Part shown: piece by piece, positions 8,012-17,627 of the stretch
Layout: every line of letters begins with the position of its first letter
Position numbering within the stretch: position 1 is the stretch's first letter
Source of the DNA: Melampsora larici-populina 98AG31
Taxonomy: Eukaryota; Basidiomycota; Pucciniomycetes; Pucciniales; Melampsoraceae
Direction of reading: 5' to 3'
Assembly (NCBI RefSeq): GCF_000204055.1
Contig: NW_006768943.1
Coordinates: 1,691 to 19,911 of the forward strand
DNA length: 18,221 nt
Position numbers and translations under genes: made by a program
Notes under the pieces: model-generated
Databases searched by the model: none
Seen by the model: the letters and a program-made list of their open reading frames with translations, nothing else
Told to the model about the DNA's origin: nothing

Positions 8012-9775
8012 ATGAATAATCAACTCACCAAGAGCACTCTACTTAATCAGCTTAATCTAAGTTCCACTTCCATCACATTGTCAGTCGATTAAAACCTTAG
8101 ATTAAAAACCACATAACTTTTTGATATAACAATTGACTCGCCTTTTTCTTATCTGATCCTTCCTTACTCTTCTTGTTTGTAGAGATTCAATTCCGATTTC
8201 GATTCCTAGTACATTCGAAAATCTTGATACATGTGATGGTCCAGTCTTTGCCAATGCTAATGATGAGCGAGGATGGGTAAAGGTAAATTTATATCAACTT
8301 CAGACTAATTTGAATGGGTTCAAAAGTTGATGGCGCTTCAAATGATTTAAAATTGTCATCTAGGTAAACAGCGTTAGTGCATGTAAAGTGTGTCGAGCTC
8401 GACATGTTAGGTGTAGGTAAGTACAATCACCCTTTCACACTTTGAAAAATTATCATGTGATTTCCCTGACGCGCATATATGCTACTTTCTATTGCTACGT
8501 TCTAGTCTATATCGCACTGGAGGACCATGCGAATCGTGTAAGTCTAAATTCCTCAAACTTGATATAGAATCTCAAAGGTACACGAGACCAAATAATAACG
8601 TTTCTCTCTTTTATAGGTCGCGAACACAATCAAAAATGTGAAGTTTTGGGATGGGAGTTAGATCCAAAGGCTTTACCAAAAACAATGTATAAAGCCGTAT
8701 TACCACCACCACCACCTGGTAGAGTGTCACCTATATGCGGTGTTAGTAACCCGAGGCTTTTCTCACCAGAAGAGCTCATCAACAAATTACAGTGGCTTAT
8801 TACTGCCCCGTAAGTTGAAGAATCTTGAAATTATTTTATTTTACAGATATATTGAGAAATCTCTGTGTTTTCCTTTGATACATTCAATAGGACGAAAATT
8901 ACTAAAAGAAAACCCCCAATGGCATGGCCTGAAGCGCAGTTCTCTGAAGAAGATCCCTTCAGCAATCCCATCCAGGCTAACAGTGGCTCTATCAGGCATG
9001 TCAAGTAAGTTGATTTGTGCCTCTTTCCCCAATTGTTTTTTGCTCAAAGTCTAATCCTTGACCTTCTTTGACAAACTCACAGAGCTACTAGAAGACCCGA
9101 TTCACCTTGTACGAAGCGCATGAAGCGTTCGCCATCTTTTTCGTACCAAGAAGATGAACGAGTTCAAACTCCTCTCAACTCGATCTCAACTTCTCCTTTC
9201 AACGCTTTAGATGAAGGCTCCAGTAGCCCTCAATCAGATTCATGGTCACCTAATCCAAATCATCAACAGAAGATGTCACTCTCTTTTATTCTTTGCTCCA
9301 GTCCTACATCGTTTTCATCTGAAAAATCGTCCAGTAAGTGAAACCTTTTCAGATACAAAAGGGTATCGATGTTAAAGATGTGTGCTTTCGTTGGTGAATA
9401 GATTTTTCAACTGAGAATGATCATCACGATGAGAATCAAGGTTAGTGTAATTCTTTGAAACCAATTCCAAACCAACGCTCGTTGAAATCTAAAAGTGTTT
9501 TCCCCATAGATCATAGCTTTACATCAAGCTCTAGATCAAGTTCAAGTTCATCGACATATTCGACCACATCCTCCCCAACATTATCTCCAAGGGTAGATAG
9601 AGTAACATGGCCTTCGTTCCATAATTTACCATCTTTACCTAAGATTGACTTAGAAAGACAAACTGGATATATTAAGACTTCAAATGAAAGATCTGAAAGA
9701 ATGATAGAATTTCCGGAATTCTTACCTAAGATATCGGAAAAGATTGATTTAAATCATTGGAAATGTACTTTTTGA
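8012..9775 (+). CDS. Zn(2)-Cys(6) zinc-cluster transcription factor, paralog 1
   Basis: A predicted nuclear DNA-binding regulator of 371 aa; its targets are unknown. Nine exons: 8012-8079, 8183-8282, 8364-8416, 8506-8537, 8617-8809, 8891-9004, 9083-9333, 9402-9440, 9510-9775; introns are 68-103 nt, GT..AG, and all phases join without stops. The cluster is Cys63, 66, 73, 82, 85, 92 (C-X2-C-X6-C-X8-C-X2-C-X6-C) with ACKVCRARHVRC as its first half. His70 stands where most GAL4-type clusters have Lys. Before it is GPVFA...GWVK (about residues 40-56); after it come CEVLGWELDP (92-101) and five prolines (114-118). MSLSFIL (251-257) resembles an eh1-type corepressor motif. A Ser/Thr-rich tract (about 291-310) and LPSL (323-326) follow. 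No fungal_trans middle-homology domain is evident. A paralog lies at 15139-16614. The family call is firm; function beyond DNA binding is inferred. Confidence 0.9.
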
Positions 9776-9777
9776 CG

Positions 9778-9783
9778 AATAAA
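9778..9783 (+). terminator. Candidate polyadenylation signal of zinc-cluster gene 1
   Basis: AATAAA begins 3 nt after the stop codon's last base and leads into an AT-rich stretch. It is canonical in sequence but unusually close to the stop, so one of the later AT-rich signals may be used instead. Confidence 0.4.
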
Positions 9784-10430
9784 ATTAAATTAAATTGTTA
9801 GTACTACAGATTTATATTTTTATCACGTTTTATATCAAAACCTTTAGCTCAAGAATAACAGATTAATGAGATGTTTTTTTCCTTTATTGAATTTTAGGTA
9901 ATCTTCATACCTCAAATTTTGATCATATTCATTCATCTTGTTACCATCCGTTTTTTGTTCTTCATCTTTTACTCGTTCAATAGAATTTCATGAATCATAA
10001 ACAAAATTATCAAAACAAACTTACCTTTGTTTTAAGAAGTTGTTTATCAGAAAAAAAATCATCATCTGCAAAGAAATTATTTATAAAACAAATCGTTTTT
10101 TGTTACCTTTTAAAAAGTTTATAACTAATTACATTTTTGAATGATTTCTTTATTTTATTTTTTTATATACCTTTTTATTTATTTTGTGATTCTGGATATT
10201 ATATTTTCATTTCAAAGTATTTACAAAAAAAGTAAAAAAAAAAATCAATTTTTTTTGAGCAAGATTCAACATTTGTATAAAGAAACTTATTGTGATATAG
10301 GATGTTTCTTTCTTTTGGATATTGGTTTTCAAATCTTTTGTCTTTCTTGTTCTGATCCAATTTAACAAAAAAAGACATGTTCTCGTGTTTTTGAGGAACA
10401 CCAGGTGTTGATATGTACTGGGTTAACAAT
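9784..10430. other. Very AT-rich spacer
   Basis: Runs of A and T dominate, with long T tracts at 10141-10170 and an A tract at about 10224-10244. The open frames here are low-complexity Phe/Ile/Lys strings and are not coding. It probably contains the 3' UTR of zinc-cluster gene 1. Confidence 0.6.
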
Positions 10431-10500
10431 GTGCGCTATATATAACCTATGGGGTTGATGATAGTCGGTACCGCTGCTTTCAATGACACGGTGGAGATAT

Positions 10501-10523
10501 TGTCTCAGGGCAATCCTGAGACA
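10501..10523. repeat. 9-bp perfect inverted repeat
   Basis: TGTCTCAGG (10501-10509) pairs with CCTGAGACA (10515-10523) around a 5-nt loop. It lies where the sequence changes from AT-rich spacer to less AT-rich, transposon-like sequence. Confidence 0.7.
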
Positions 10524-11680
10524 TTATCCTTCTACTGAGGCTACAATTTCTCTGAAACATACGTGGAGAAATTTGCAAAGTGGAAAAGTTTCATTTCCTC
10601 ATTTCCCCTTTCCTTTCGCCACACACCCCCGTAACCTATCAGCCCTCTTCACATCACTCTCCTGGCAGCTGCCAAATCTCCCAAGAAGTGTGATTATCAA
10701 TGAAAACCTGGTCAAAGTACATGGCAAGGACACATGGCCTTGATCATGATATGTAGCAGTAATTTTCATCAAAGAAATAGTGGCTTTGATTGGGCTACTG
10801 GGGGGAATGGGATCTAAAGCTATCAGATCTAGTCATCCTCCCAATCTTGTCTAGATGGAGTAGAAACTACTCAGGCAACATACTACCACTATGAAGTCCC
10901 AGTCTCCGCTTAGGAGACCAGTAAGCCATATGTGTGGTGTAGGGATGAGAGCAAGAGAGGAAAAAATTACTTGTTGCTCTCAGTCCTTCTAAATTAACTC
11001 AAGGAAGGTGTCAACTGTGGCAATGTGCCTCCTCCTTTGTGCAACACCTTACTATGCCTGACATTCCTCCTTCTCTCAGGAATGGTACTCAGGGTATTTC
11101 TACAGGCTCTGGGAACACTATTCATAGAGGCAGATTCTGCTGTGGAAATTAAAGTATGAAAGGAGTGGAGAAGATGGTTTTGGGTGGTCAAAGAAAGAGT
11201 AAGGCACTCAAATTTTTTTGAGGCAACCAAAAAAATCCAAGTGTGGTTGTTGCAGATGTTGAAATTGGCAGAATTTTGGCTGTGATTTTTTTTTTGGGAT
11301 TCTCATACAAAGACTGCAGCTGTTCAACTGATGTCAGCTCAGAATGGGTGTGTGTCCCTTTTTCAAGAGGCACTTCAAGTTCAACACACCTTTTTTCCAG
11401 TCAGGACCATACCCAGGCATGACCAGGCACAATGGGTGTGTTTTTTTAGCAACAAAAAAGTTGTTTTATGTCTTTTCAAGATTTATCCACAACTTTTTGT
11501 AAAGGCTGTGTAATGTATAAGTATGATGGGCAACTAATTGGATGCAAAATTTGAAGATATGTAGGTCAAAATCAGTCTATCCAAAGTTTGTAATGTTGGG
11601 GTTCCAAGATCCAGGTGCACTAGCACCATTACACATTGCTTGTTGGAAAGGTGAAGGTTGGAACAACTTTAATTCAAAAA

Positions 11681-11738
11681 TGGAATCAATAAACTCATTG
11701 GAGAAAAGAAGATTTCTCCAATGAGTTTATTGATTCCA
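11681..11738. repeat. 26-bp perfect inverted repeat, 6-nt loop
   Basis: TGGAATCAATAAACTCATTG plus GAGAAA (11681-11706) is exactly complementary to 11713-11738. The loop is AGAAGA. It overlaps a second inverted repeat (11702-11763), so the two hairpins cannot form together. Confidence 0.92.
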
Positions 11739-11763
11739 TGTTTTTGGAGAAATCTTCTTTTCT
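11702..11763. repeat. 20-bp perfect inverted repeat overlapping the previous one
   Basis: AGAAAAGAAGATTTCTCCAA (11702-11721) has its exact reverse complement at 11744-11763. The left arm covers the loop and the start of the right arm of the 11681-11738 hairpin. Confidence 0.92.
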
Positions 11764-11975
11764 AAATGAGGATCCAAGGCTGAATGATCCTCTGAGCAAC
11801 AAGCCAAACCTTTTTCAAATTCATCCAACTTGTCTGAACCCAAAAAACAACTTTGATTGTTTAATTTTCAGAATTTTCAATTTCAATAAGATTAACTTCT
11901 TAATTTGAAGTTGTTTGGCTGATTTGTGGTAACCTTACTTTGTTTTGTTCAGAAAGCTGCACCTGAATGATCATC

Positions 11976-14077
11976 TTAAGGTTTTCCAGTGTCATTGAGG
12001 CTTGGGCCTTTTTGGTCTTGGTGGCTGACATTGTGGTGTCCCTCAATACCAATAGCGTGTGCAATAACCTCAAGTAATTTTATTGCACATTGTTGGAATA
12101 GATGAGTTTGTAATGTAATAAGAACATTGCACCAATAATCTAGAGCCAAAGAAACTGGAGTGATGATGATGACAATTATATACACTTTGAGAAAAAAAAG
12201 TAAGGCCAAATAAGAGAGAGATATACATTTTTGAGGTCCCAAAACACCCATTGCCATTCAGATAAAGTTTTGCCTTGCTTGGCAATCAAAATCAAATTGC
12301 CTTATCAGTAACCCCAGAAGGAAGTGATCTTTACAATAATATTTTGAGCTGTATTGATTGGATAAGTTCCAGACACAGCAGCCTGATAACATCATGGGGT
12401 GAGACAAAAATTTACAATAAAGATTGGCTTGTTGTACTTTTGAGTTTGTGTATTTAAGACATTGAGACAGAAGGATTTGTATGCAGAATAAACAGGCCAT
12501 GCAGATAAATCAATGTATGATATGACATTGTAAACTGTACATATCTTGTTACAAATATCCCCAACAGTTGTTGTAGCTAATTCCAAGCAACCAATTGAGT
12601 CAGAAACCAGCTTGTATAACATCACAAGGGCTTTATTTGCAGTCAAATTATCCCAATCTTGCACAAGCTGAGATATTAATGGGGTGTCAAGTAATGGGTT
12701 CTCTGCCATCTGTTACACATTTGAGGAACCCATTCTTGTGATCATCAACCAAAATGCAAACCTTTCTGAAAGTATACCAGTGGCTGTCACAAGAGCTCTG
12801 AATCTTATGTGTGGCTTCTTCCTAGTTTCTCCAGCCTTCAAGATGCTTGGTCCAGTGATGAGAAGCAGCGAAGTGTTTAACTATATCTTTTTTATTGTCC
12901 AACCACGTTCATATCCTTATGATCAATAAATTCCTTGGTCTTGCGCCCTCCTTAATAATATTAACCATCATCACAGGTCAGAGTTCTTCTCTGAGAACAG
13001 GAGAACTTTACTTTTATTTAATGTAGCACAAATCATCAGTGTTTTCCTCAAAATGACTATATATATATTCCAAAGGAATCATACATCTTCAAATAAGGTT
13101 GAAGAAATATAACAAGCACAGAATTCCAAAGACATGAAGGTGTGCTTCATTGGTAATTCTCTGTGTACAAGGATTGAGTCAGAAAGAAGAAGCCTAATGA
13201 GATGACAACACAGTCAAGACTTACTCAAAGCTTGATCATTGGTGATGCATTGTCAGTTGAAATGGCTGCAATCTGACCCATTTAATTTCCAGTACTTCAA
13301 GTGTTGCATTCAAACTCAAAAGGATGTTGTCAGAAGTGTGTTGGACTTGATGAAGGTTGAGGGTGTTGATAAAGTGTTTGACACAGGTTCCTTGAAGAGC
13401 CAAAACAGCATAGACACTATTATGGCAGATATCAGACCATCCAATGAGATGGTAAGACCAAAATGAGGTGCCCAGTATTTTTGCATATCATAAACACACT
13501 CAGCATGGAAATTAGGTATAAAGAACTTCATCATAACATACCAAGAGGTCGGTGTAAGCAGAGAAACAGATAATTGTTTCTGGAATTGAACAAAATGCTT
13601 ATTTTCAAGTAGAGAGAAGGGAACATGTCCAATGATCAGAGCTAGGCAGAGAGAGATTGTTGTAAATCTCACCCAACTTGTCTGGTTTTCTCTTGCCAAA
13701 GTCATGGCACATTGATTGAGTGTAATTATGGACACATTTTGGTACCAATGGAGGAAGTTTGATGTGAGGGTGGATTCTATTTTGGATTTGTCAGCTTCTT
13801 GTGGGGATATGGCATTGATGTACTCAGATATCTTTTCCCAAGGTGTTTACTGACACTCATTGATCATGTGATTCTTGAGTATATCTGGTTTACTATCCAA
13901 GACATTGTTGCAATGGGTGCATTTTGCGTGGTGTCTGCCAGCTGAGTGGTCATGTTCTTTGGCCACGAGAAAGCCAATCCAGCATCCATTCAATTGCTTC
14001 TTCATTCTGCTTTCACCGGATTTTGGGATTGACACTTGAACTTGGGCATTGTCCATAAAATAATAGTGAGACTTCAT
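11976..14077 (-). pseudogene. Degenerate hAT-family transposase
   Basis: Remains of a DNA transposase read on the minus strand in several frames. From 14077 one frame gives a BED-type zinc finger (Cys53, Cys56, His70, Cys75; KCTHCNNVLDSKPDILKNH), then a TAA (13849-13847). The same frame then stays open to 13316 and contains IIGHVPFSLLENKHF, matching the hAT 'PFslvEn' region, and LTISLDG, matching the first catalytic-Asp region (usually DGW; here the Trp is lost). In another frame, at about 13228-13270, ISTDNASPMIKL matches the hAT Asp-Asn-Ala segment. 12392-12709 encodes the central region ending YNKPIFIVNFCLTP. 11976-12257 encodes the C-terminal dimerisation region (DYWCN...HLFQQCAIKLLEVIAHAIGIEG). 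Stops and frame changes show it is dead. The hAT assignment comes from the order of these motifs; element ends were not found. Confidence 0.8.
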
Positions 14078-14355
14078 GTGAGACTAACCACAGCCTGAGC
14101 CAAGTAATCAGTTGAACCCACGATAGAGGTTCCCGGGTGCGCCTTGTTGCTTATGACAAATAGAGTCGTGATCTCAGTGTTGTGATGTGTGATCTTTTTT
14201 CTTACAAAAACCTTTTTGGTTATTTGTTTTGTTTTCTCTTTTTAGTTATTTGATTTTGTTGTCCTGGATACGTTTCTATTTGTGCGCTCTCATAACTCTT
14301 AGCAGATTTTGTTCTCTTTATAAACACCTACGAGTCTCACAAGAGTTTGATCCTC
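14078..14355. other. LTR-like sequence with TATA box
   Basis: A T-rich stretch leads to CTTTATAAACACC near 14315-14326, then to the first 80-bp direct repeat. The order (T-rich, TATA, short leader) resembles the U3-R part of a retrotransposon LTR, but I could not fix matching TG..CA ends with a 5-bp duplication. Confidence 0.3.
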
Positions 14356-14435
14356 ATGCTTTCAAACTCTTCTTCGTATCACATCCAAGCACTCCTCATA
14401 CTTACGACGTATTGCTCTACTGTGATTGACTCATA
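14356..14435 (+). repeat. 80-bp direct repeat, copy 1
   Basis: This copy starts ATGCTTTCAAACTCTTCTTC and ends GATTGACTCATA. It is identical to 14527-14606 except for one base (CACTCC here, CAATCC there). The offset is 171 bp. Confidence 0.95.
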
Positions 14436-14526
14436 GGTTAGTGTGTAGTGTTTTTCTCTCATCTTCATTTCTCTCATACTGTACATGTTGTAGTTTCATT
14501 TTTATGTTTAGTATTTCGAAATAAAT

Positions 14527-14606
14527 ATGCTTTCAAACTCTTCTTCGTATCACATCCAAGCAATCCTCATACTTACGACGTATTGCTCTACTGTGATTGA
14601 CTCATA
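14527..14606 (+). repeat. 80-bp direct repeat, copy 2
   Basis: Second copy of 14356-14435 with a single mismatch. The near-identity implies a recent duplication or a transposition-linked event such as LTR-LTR recombination. Confidence 0.95.
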
Positions 14607-15138
14607 CGCCTACCTACGATCTAACATTTTGCGGCGCGCCTTTTGGCGCTTTTCTTCAGACGCGCCCCCATCCTGAATGTCAGCGCTCACCGAAGATGTG
14701 CCTTCCGCTTGAATGCTCATGTAAACTTCAAAGAGCACTGTCTCCGCATTTTGACAAATCTTCTATTCTTTTTAGTGCAGCATCAACGTTCACTAAGCTT
14801 GGCTTTGTAGCACTTTGCCCACAGTACCTCAGCAAGACGCTTCGAAGACATACTAATTTTGTTGGATTGGTTCCTGCTCTTACAATGAAGGATCATGAAT
14901 TTCACACCACATTGCGTAAGGAACAAAAGGCTGGAAAAAGGATACAGCTGCGTGAAAAATTCTACATATATATAAATTTTTGATACCTGTTGTGAACTAA
15001 ACATATGTATGAGATAGACCAAATTAGGCGTCATGATGCACCAAAAAAACAGGTTTTTTTTTGAATAATAAGAGAAACGGTGCGAAAAAGGAGATGCAGC
15101 GAAAACCTTGTCAAAAGGCTCTACGGATAGGCGAGTGA
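14607..15138. other. Spacer downstream of zinc-cluster gene 2
   Basis: It starts with a GC-rich patch (GCGGCGCGCC at 14632-14641, GACGCGCCCCC near 14660) unlike its surroundings and then becomes ordinary AT-rich sequence. A 128-codon frame at 14597-14983 (plus) begins inside the second 80-bp repeat and has no recognisable motif, so it is not called. The 3' UTR of the minus-strand gene must lie in the right-hand part. Confidence 0.45.
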
Positions 15139-16614
15139 TCAATAATTATCATATGACTCTGTGAACATCCAGCCCACAGTCTCTTTCAAAGACGGAAGCC
15201 GCGGCCTGGGTCCACGCGAGCCTTGCATGTGCAGCATATATCCGGGCGAGAGATTTGGCACGATGTTCGACAGAGAAGGATATCTTGATTCCGCAGATAA
15301 GATAAAATCTAGACTCATCCTATTCGTTTTTTGCTTTTGTTGTTGTTCCTGAAATTGTAGGCGCCAGCTCTCCTGGTCAAACGTCGCCAACTCTTTGCCC
15401 AACTCTACATCGACGTTTCTAGTTTGATAAACTTGAAATTCGGATTGAGGAGATGATAGTAAAGAAGACGAATGTGCGCTAGAGTAGTTGAGATCATCGG
15501 TCAAGAAGGGCTCCGAAAGACGAGGGGTCGAATGACGCGACGAGATAGACGTTGGGAACAAAGTTTGACCATTTTTTTCCTCTGTAAGATGAGGATATCC
15601 GTGGTTAAATCTCGGACAGTCGTCAGAGCAATGCTCCTGATGATCGTCGCCGAAATGCGCGCCAATCGGTGCAGACGAGGCTGCCTCTTCAGACCCCAAA
15701 GAAAATAGTTGTGGGTGTAGTCGACGGCTGCAAGAATCAGAAAATTCAAACTTCAGATCTCGAGCACCAAGCTTCACGAGATTATTGAGTCATGGAGATA
15801 GATACCTGATTTTTTCCAGTCGTGATATAAGCTCAAGCGGATTAAACATCGCCGCCATCCCATCTGAACTCGACACGCCCTCGACAGGCGTAGTTGTTGG
15901 GCATCTCGGAGGAGGAAGTACGTATTTGTAGACGAATGATGGTGGATCACGAGGATTCATTTCCCAACCAAGTACTTCGCACGTCTCTCGGCGCTTCTTA
16001 CCTAAAAATCAACAAAATTGAGAGGATCATGATTATTTTTTGGGATGGTCGTTCCGCGAAGAAGTACCAGCTCACAGTGATCGCATGGTCCCCCACTATC
16101 GATAAGGCTTCAAAAATGTTCCAAAAATTCACGTTACCCCAATGTACCACGTCTAAAGGATAATAACAAAGGCCTTACCTGCACTTAACATGACGAACCC
16201 TACATTGATTACATGATCGGACAGTGTTAAGCTTGAAGTTGGGAATTTTGTATTGTAGTTTGAGAGAGCAGTAGAATCGCCGGTCAGTAATAAGTATGTG
16301 TCAAGCTTCGTAGCGATGCATCAAAGCTATCTTCTCAAACACAAAGTGTCTTAAATACCTTTTTCCACCCCAATTTCCGGTCCTTTGCAAATATTGGCCC
16401 CTTCCACGCCTTCGGATCTTGCTTTTGCGGTATAAAATATCTGTAGTTTAACCGAAAGCAGATACGTATGATCACGCGAAGGAAGGAGGTGAATGTTAAT
16501 TTATTTAAGGAACACACTTGCTGCTTCTCCAAAAAAAAAGGTAGCAAAACCTAGCTAAATCAAGAACTGTGATATGCAAAGTTGGACTTACGGGCAAGAT
16601 CGCCGATGATACAT
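15139..16614 (-). CDS. Zn(2)-Cys(6) zinc-cluster transcription factor, paralog 2
   Basis: A predicted nuclear DNA-binding regulator of 324 aa, related to the protein encoded at 8012-9775. Exons: 16592-16614, 16359-16440, 16179-16231, 16076-16107, 15806-16001, 15139-15727; introns are 71-151 nt. The cluster is Cys42, 45, 52, 61, 64, 71, again C-X2-C-X6-C-X8-C-X2-C-X6-C, with SCNQCRVRHVKC as its first half. GPIFA...GWKK (22-35) precedes it; CEVLGWEMNP, YKYVLPPP follow. All five introns occupy the same positions and phases as introns 1-5 of paralog 1, and exons 3 and 4 have the same lengths (53 and 32 nt). The last exon (196 codons with stop) lacks the introns of paralog 1 and carries a Gln-rich stretch, MSLDFIL (266-272) and LPSL (306-309). 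The weak spots are the 7-codon first exon, the first in-frame ATG after a stop but perhaps not the true start, and the intron 2 donor GTATTT. Confidence 0.85.
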
Positions 16615-16921
16615 CACAAATCGTCCAACAGACTAGTTTTAAAATGGGTCGAAGTATGGATAAAGACTCGGTATATTTATCTAATGAGGAGACCTCAGTA
16701 TGCAAAGAATAAAAGGTCGCTATATTTGGCATGCGCTGACTTTATTGGACAAAAAACAGCCAATATGGCTGGGAGTGTTTGCTGAGGAGACAAGCGAGTC
16801 ACTGCGCTTTGAACTAGTCAGATAATGATGTCAATAATCGAAGAGAAGATATTGTATGTCTCTCCCAGAAAGTCTATGATCAACTCCTGGTGAAAAGTTT
16901 AAAATATGCTGGGTGCGTTGA

Positions 16922-16966
16922 AAGCGGATGGGGTTTCCAGAAATTGTACAAGCGGATGGGGTTTCC
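16922..16966. repeat. 17-bp direct repeat, 28-bp period
   Basis: AAGCGGATGGGGTTTCC occurs at 16922-16938 and again, identical, at 16950-16966. Confidence 0.9.
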
Positions 16967-17600
16967 GAGGCTTTTTATACCGGGAATTAGGACACGTTCA
17001 AGGAGGTATTTGCCGCTCACATATTTTTCGTCAATGGTGCAGCCCCTCTTATTCTTAAGATTCCTCATCCTTGCGAAGGGGGCCAAAAAAATGTGTGAGG
17101 ATTGGCATAATAATGAGAGTGAGAGTTGAATTGTTCAGTTATTGCAAACTATAAGCAATGGAGATTACTGATAGGATCCCGACCCGCCACTTCATAACGA
17201 AAATCTTTTTGAAAATCTCTCTTATTTGCGATACAAGCAGTCGATTTATATACATTACTTTGAGGAATCAAAATTTTAAACCGCAGCCAATACAATGAAA
17301 TGAGAGGTGAAAAAGTGAGACGCGATTCAAAAGCACGAAGCGGAAGCACCGCCACCCGTGAGCATTGCGCTACCTGAAAATCTCGCTTTATGATCCGGAA
17401 GTCTGGTGGATAAGAGACTCATACATAAACATATGGTTTGTGCACACTTTCTTTATCTGTCAAGTAAATTTATCTGCCAACTCTACAAAGTAAATGTGAG
17501 GATTTAACGCAATTTCATGCTTCTGCGGTGATATCAGGTATGTTGAAGCCTGAGGTTAATCATTTTCGTTGTTTTATGCTCGAATTTTCAAGAATTGAAG

Positions 17601-17627
17601 TCTGTGCCTATCTGTGCCTATCTGTGC
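17601..17627. repeat. 10-bp tandem repeat
   Basis: TCTGTGCCTA occurs twice in a row (17601-17620), followed by a third partial copy TCTGTGC. Confidence 0.9.

Larger units (their letters stand above)
10431..11975. other. Unassigned, probably transposon-derived DNA
   Basis: Base composition and texture here resemble the hAT pseudogene to the right more than the AT spacer to the left. No domain can be read with confidence on either strand. Open stretches of 60-86 codons are present on both strands but none shows a motif. It may be the 3' part of the hAT element or nested debris of another one. I could not find a terminal repeat that would set a boundary. Confidence 0.4.

Noticed and set aside
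10406..10480. A start-of-LTR-like sequence (TGTTGATATG...) with TATATATA
   Set aside because: No matching CA end, second copy or flanking duplication was found in the window.
14125..14145. AGGTTCCCGGGTGCGCC as a possible terminal repeat of the hAT element
   Set aside because: No inverted copy was found between 10400 and 12000, and no 8-bp duplication could be paired, so element ends remain undefined.
14597..14983. A 128-codon plus-strand open frame downstream of zinc-cluster gene 2
   Set aside because: Its ATG lies in the second 80-bp repeat and the product has no recognisable motif, so it is probably a chance frame in repeat-derived sequence.
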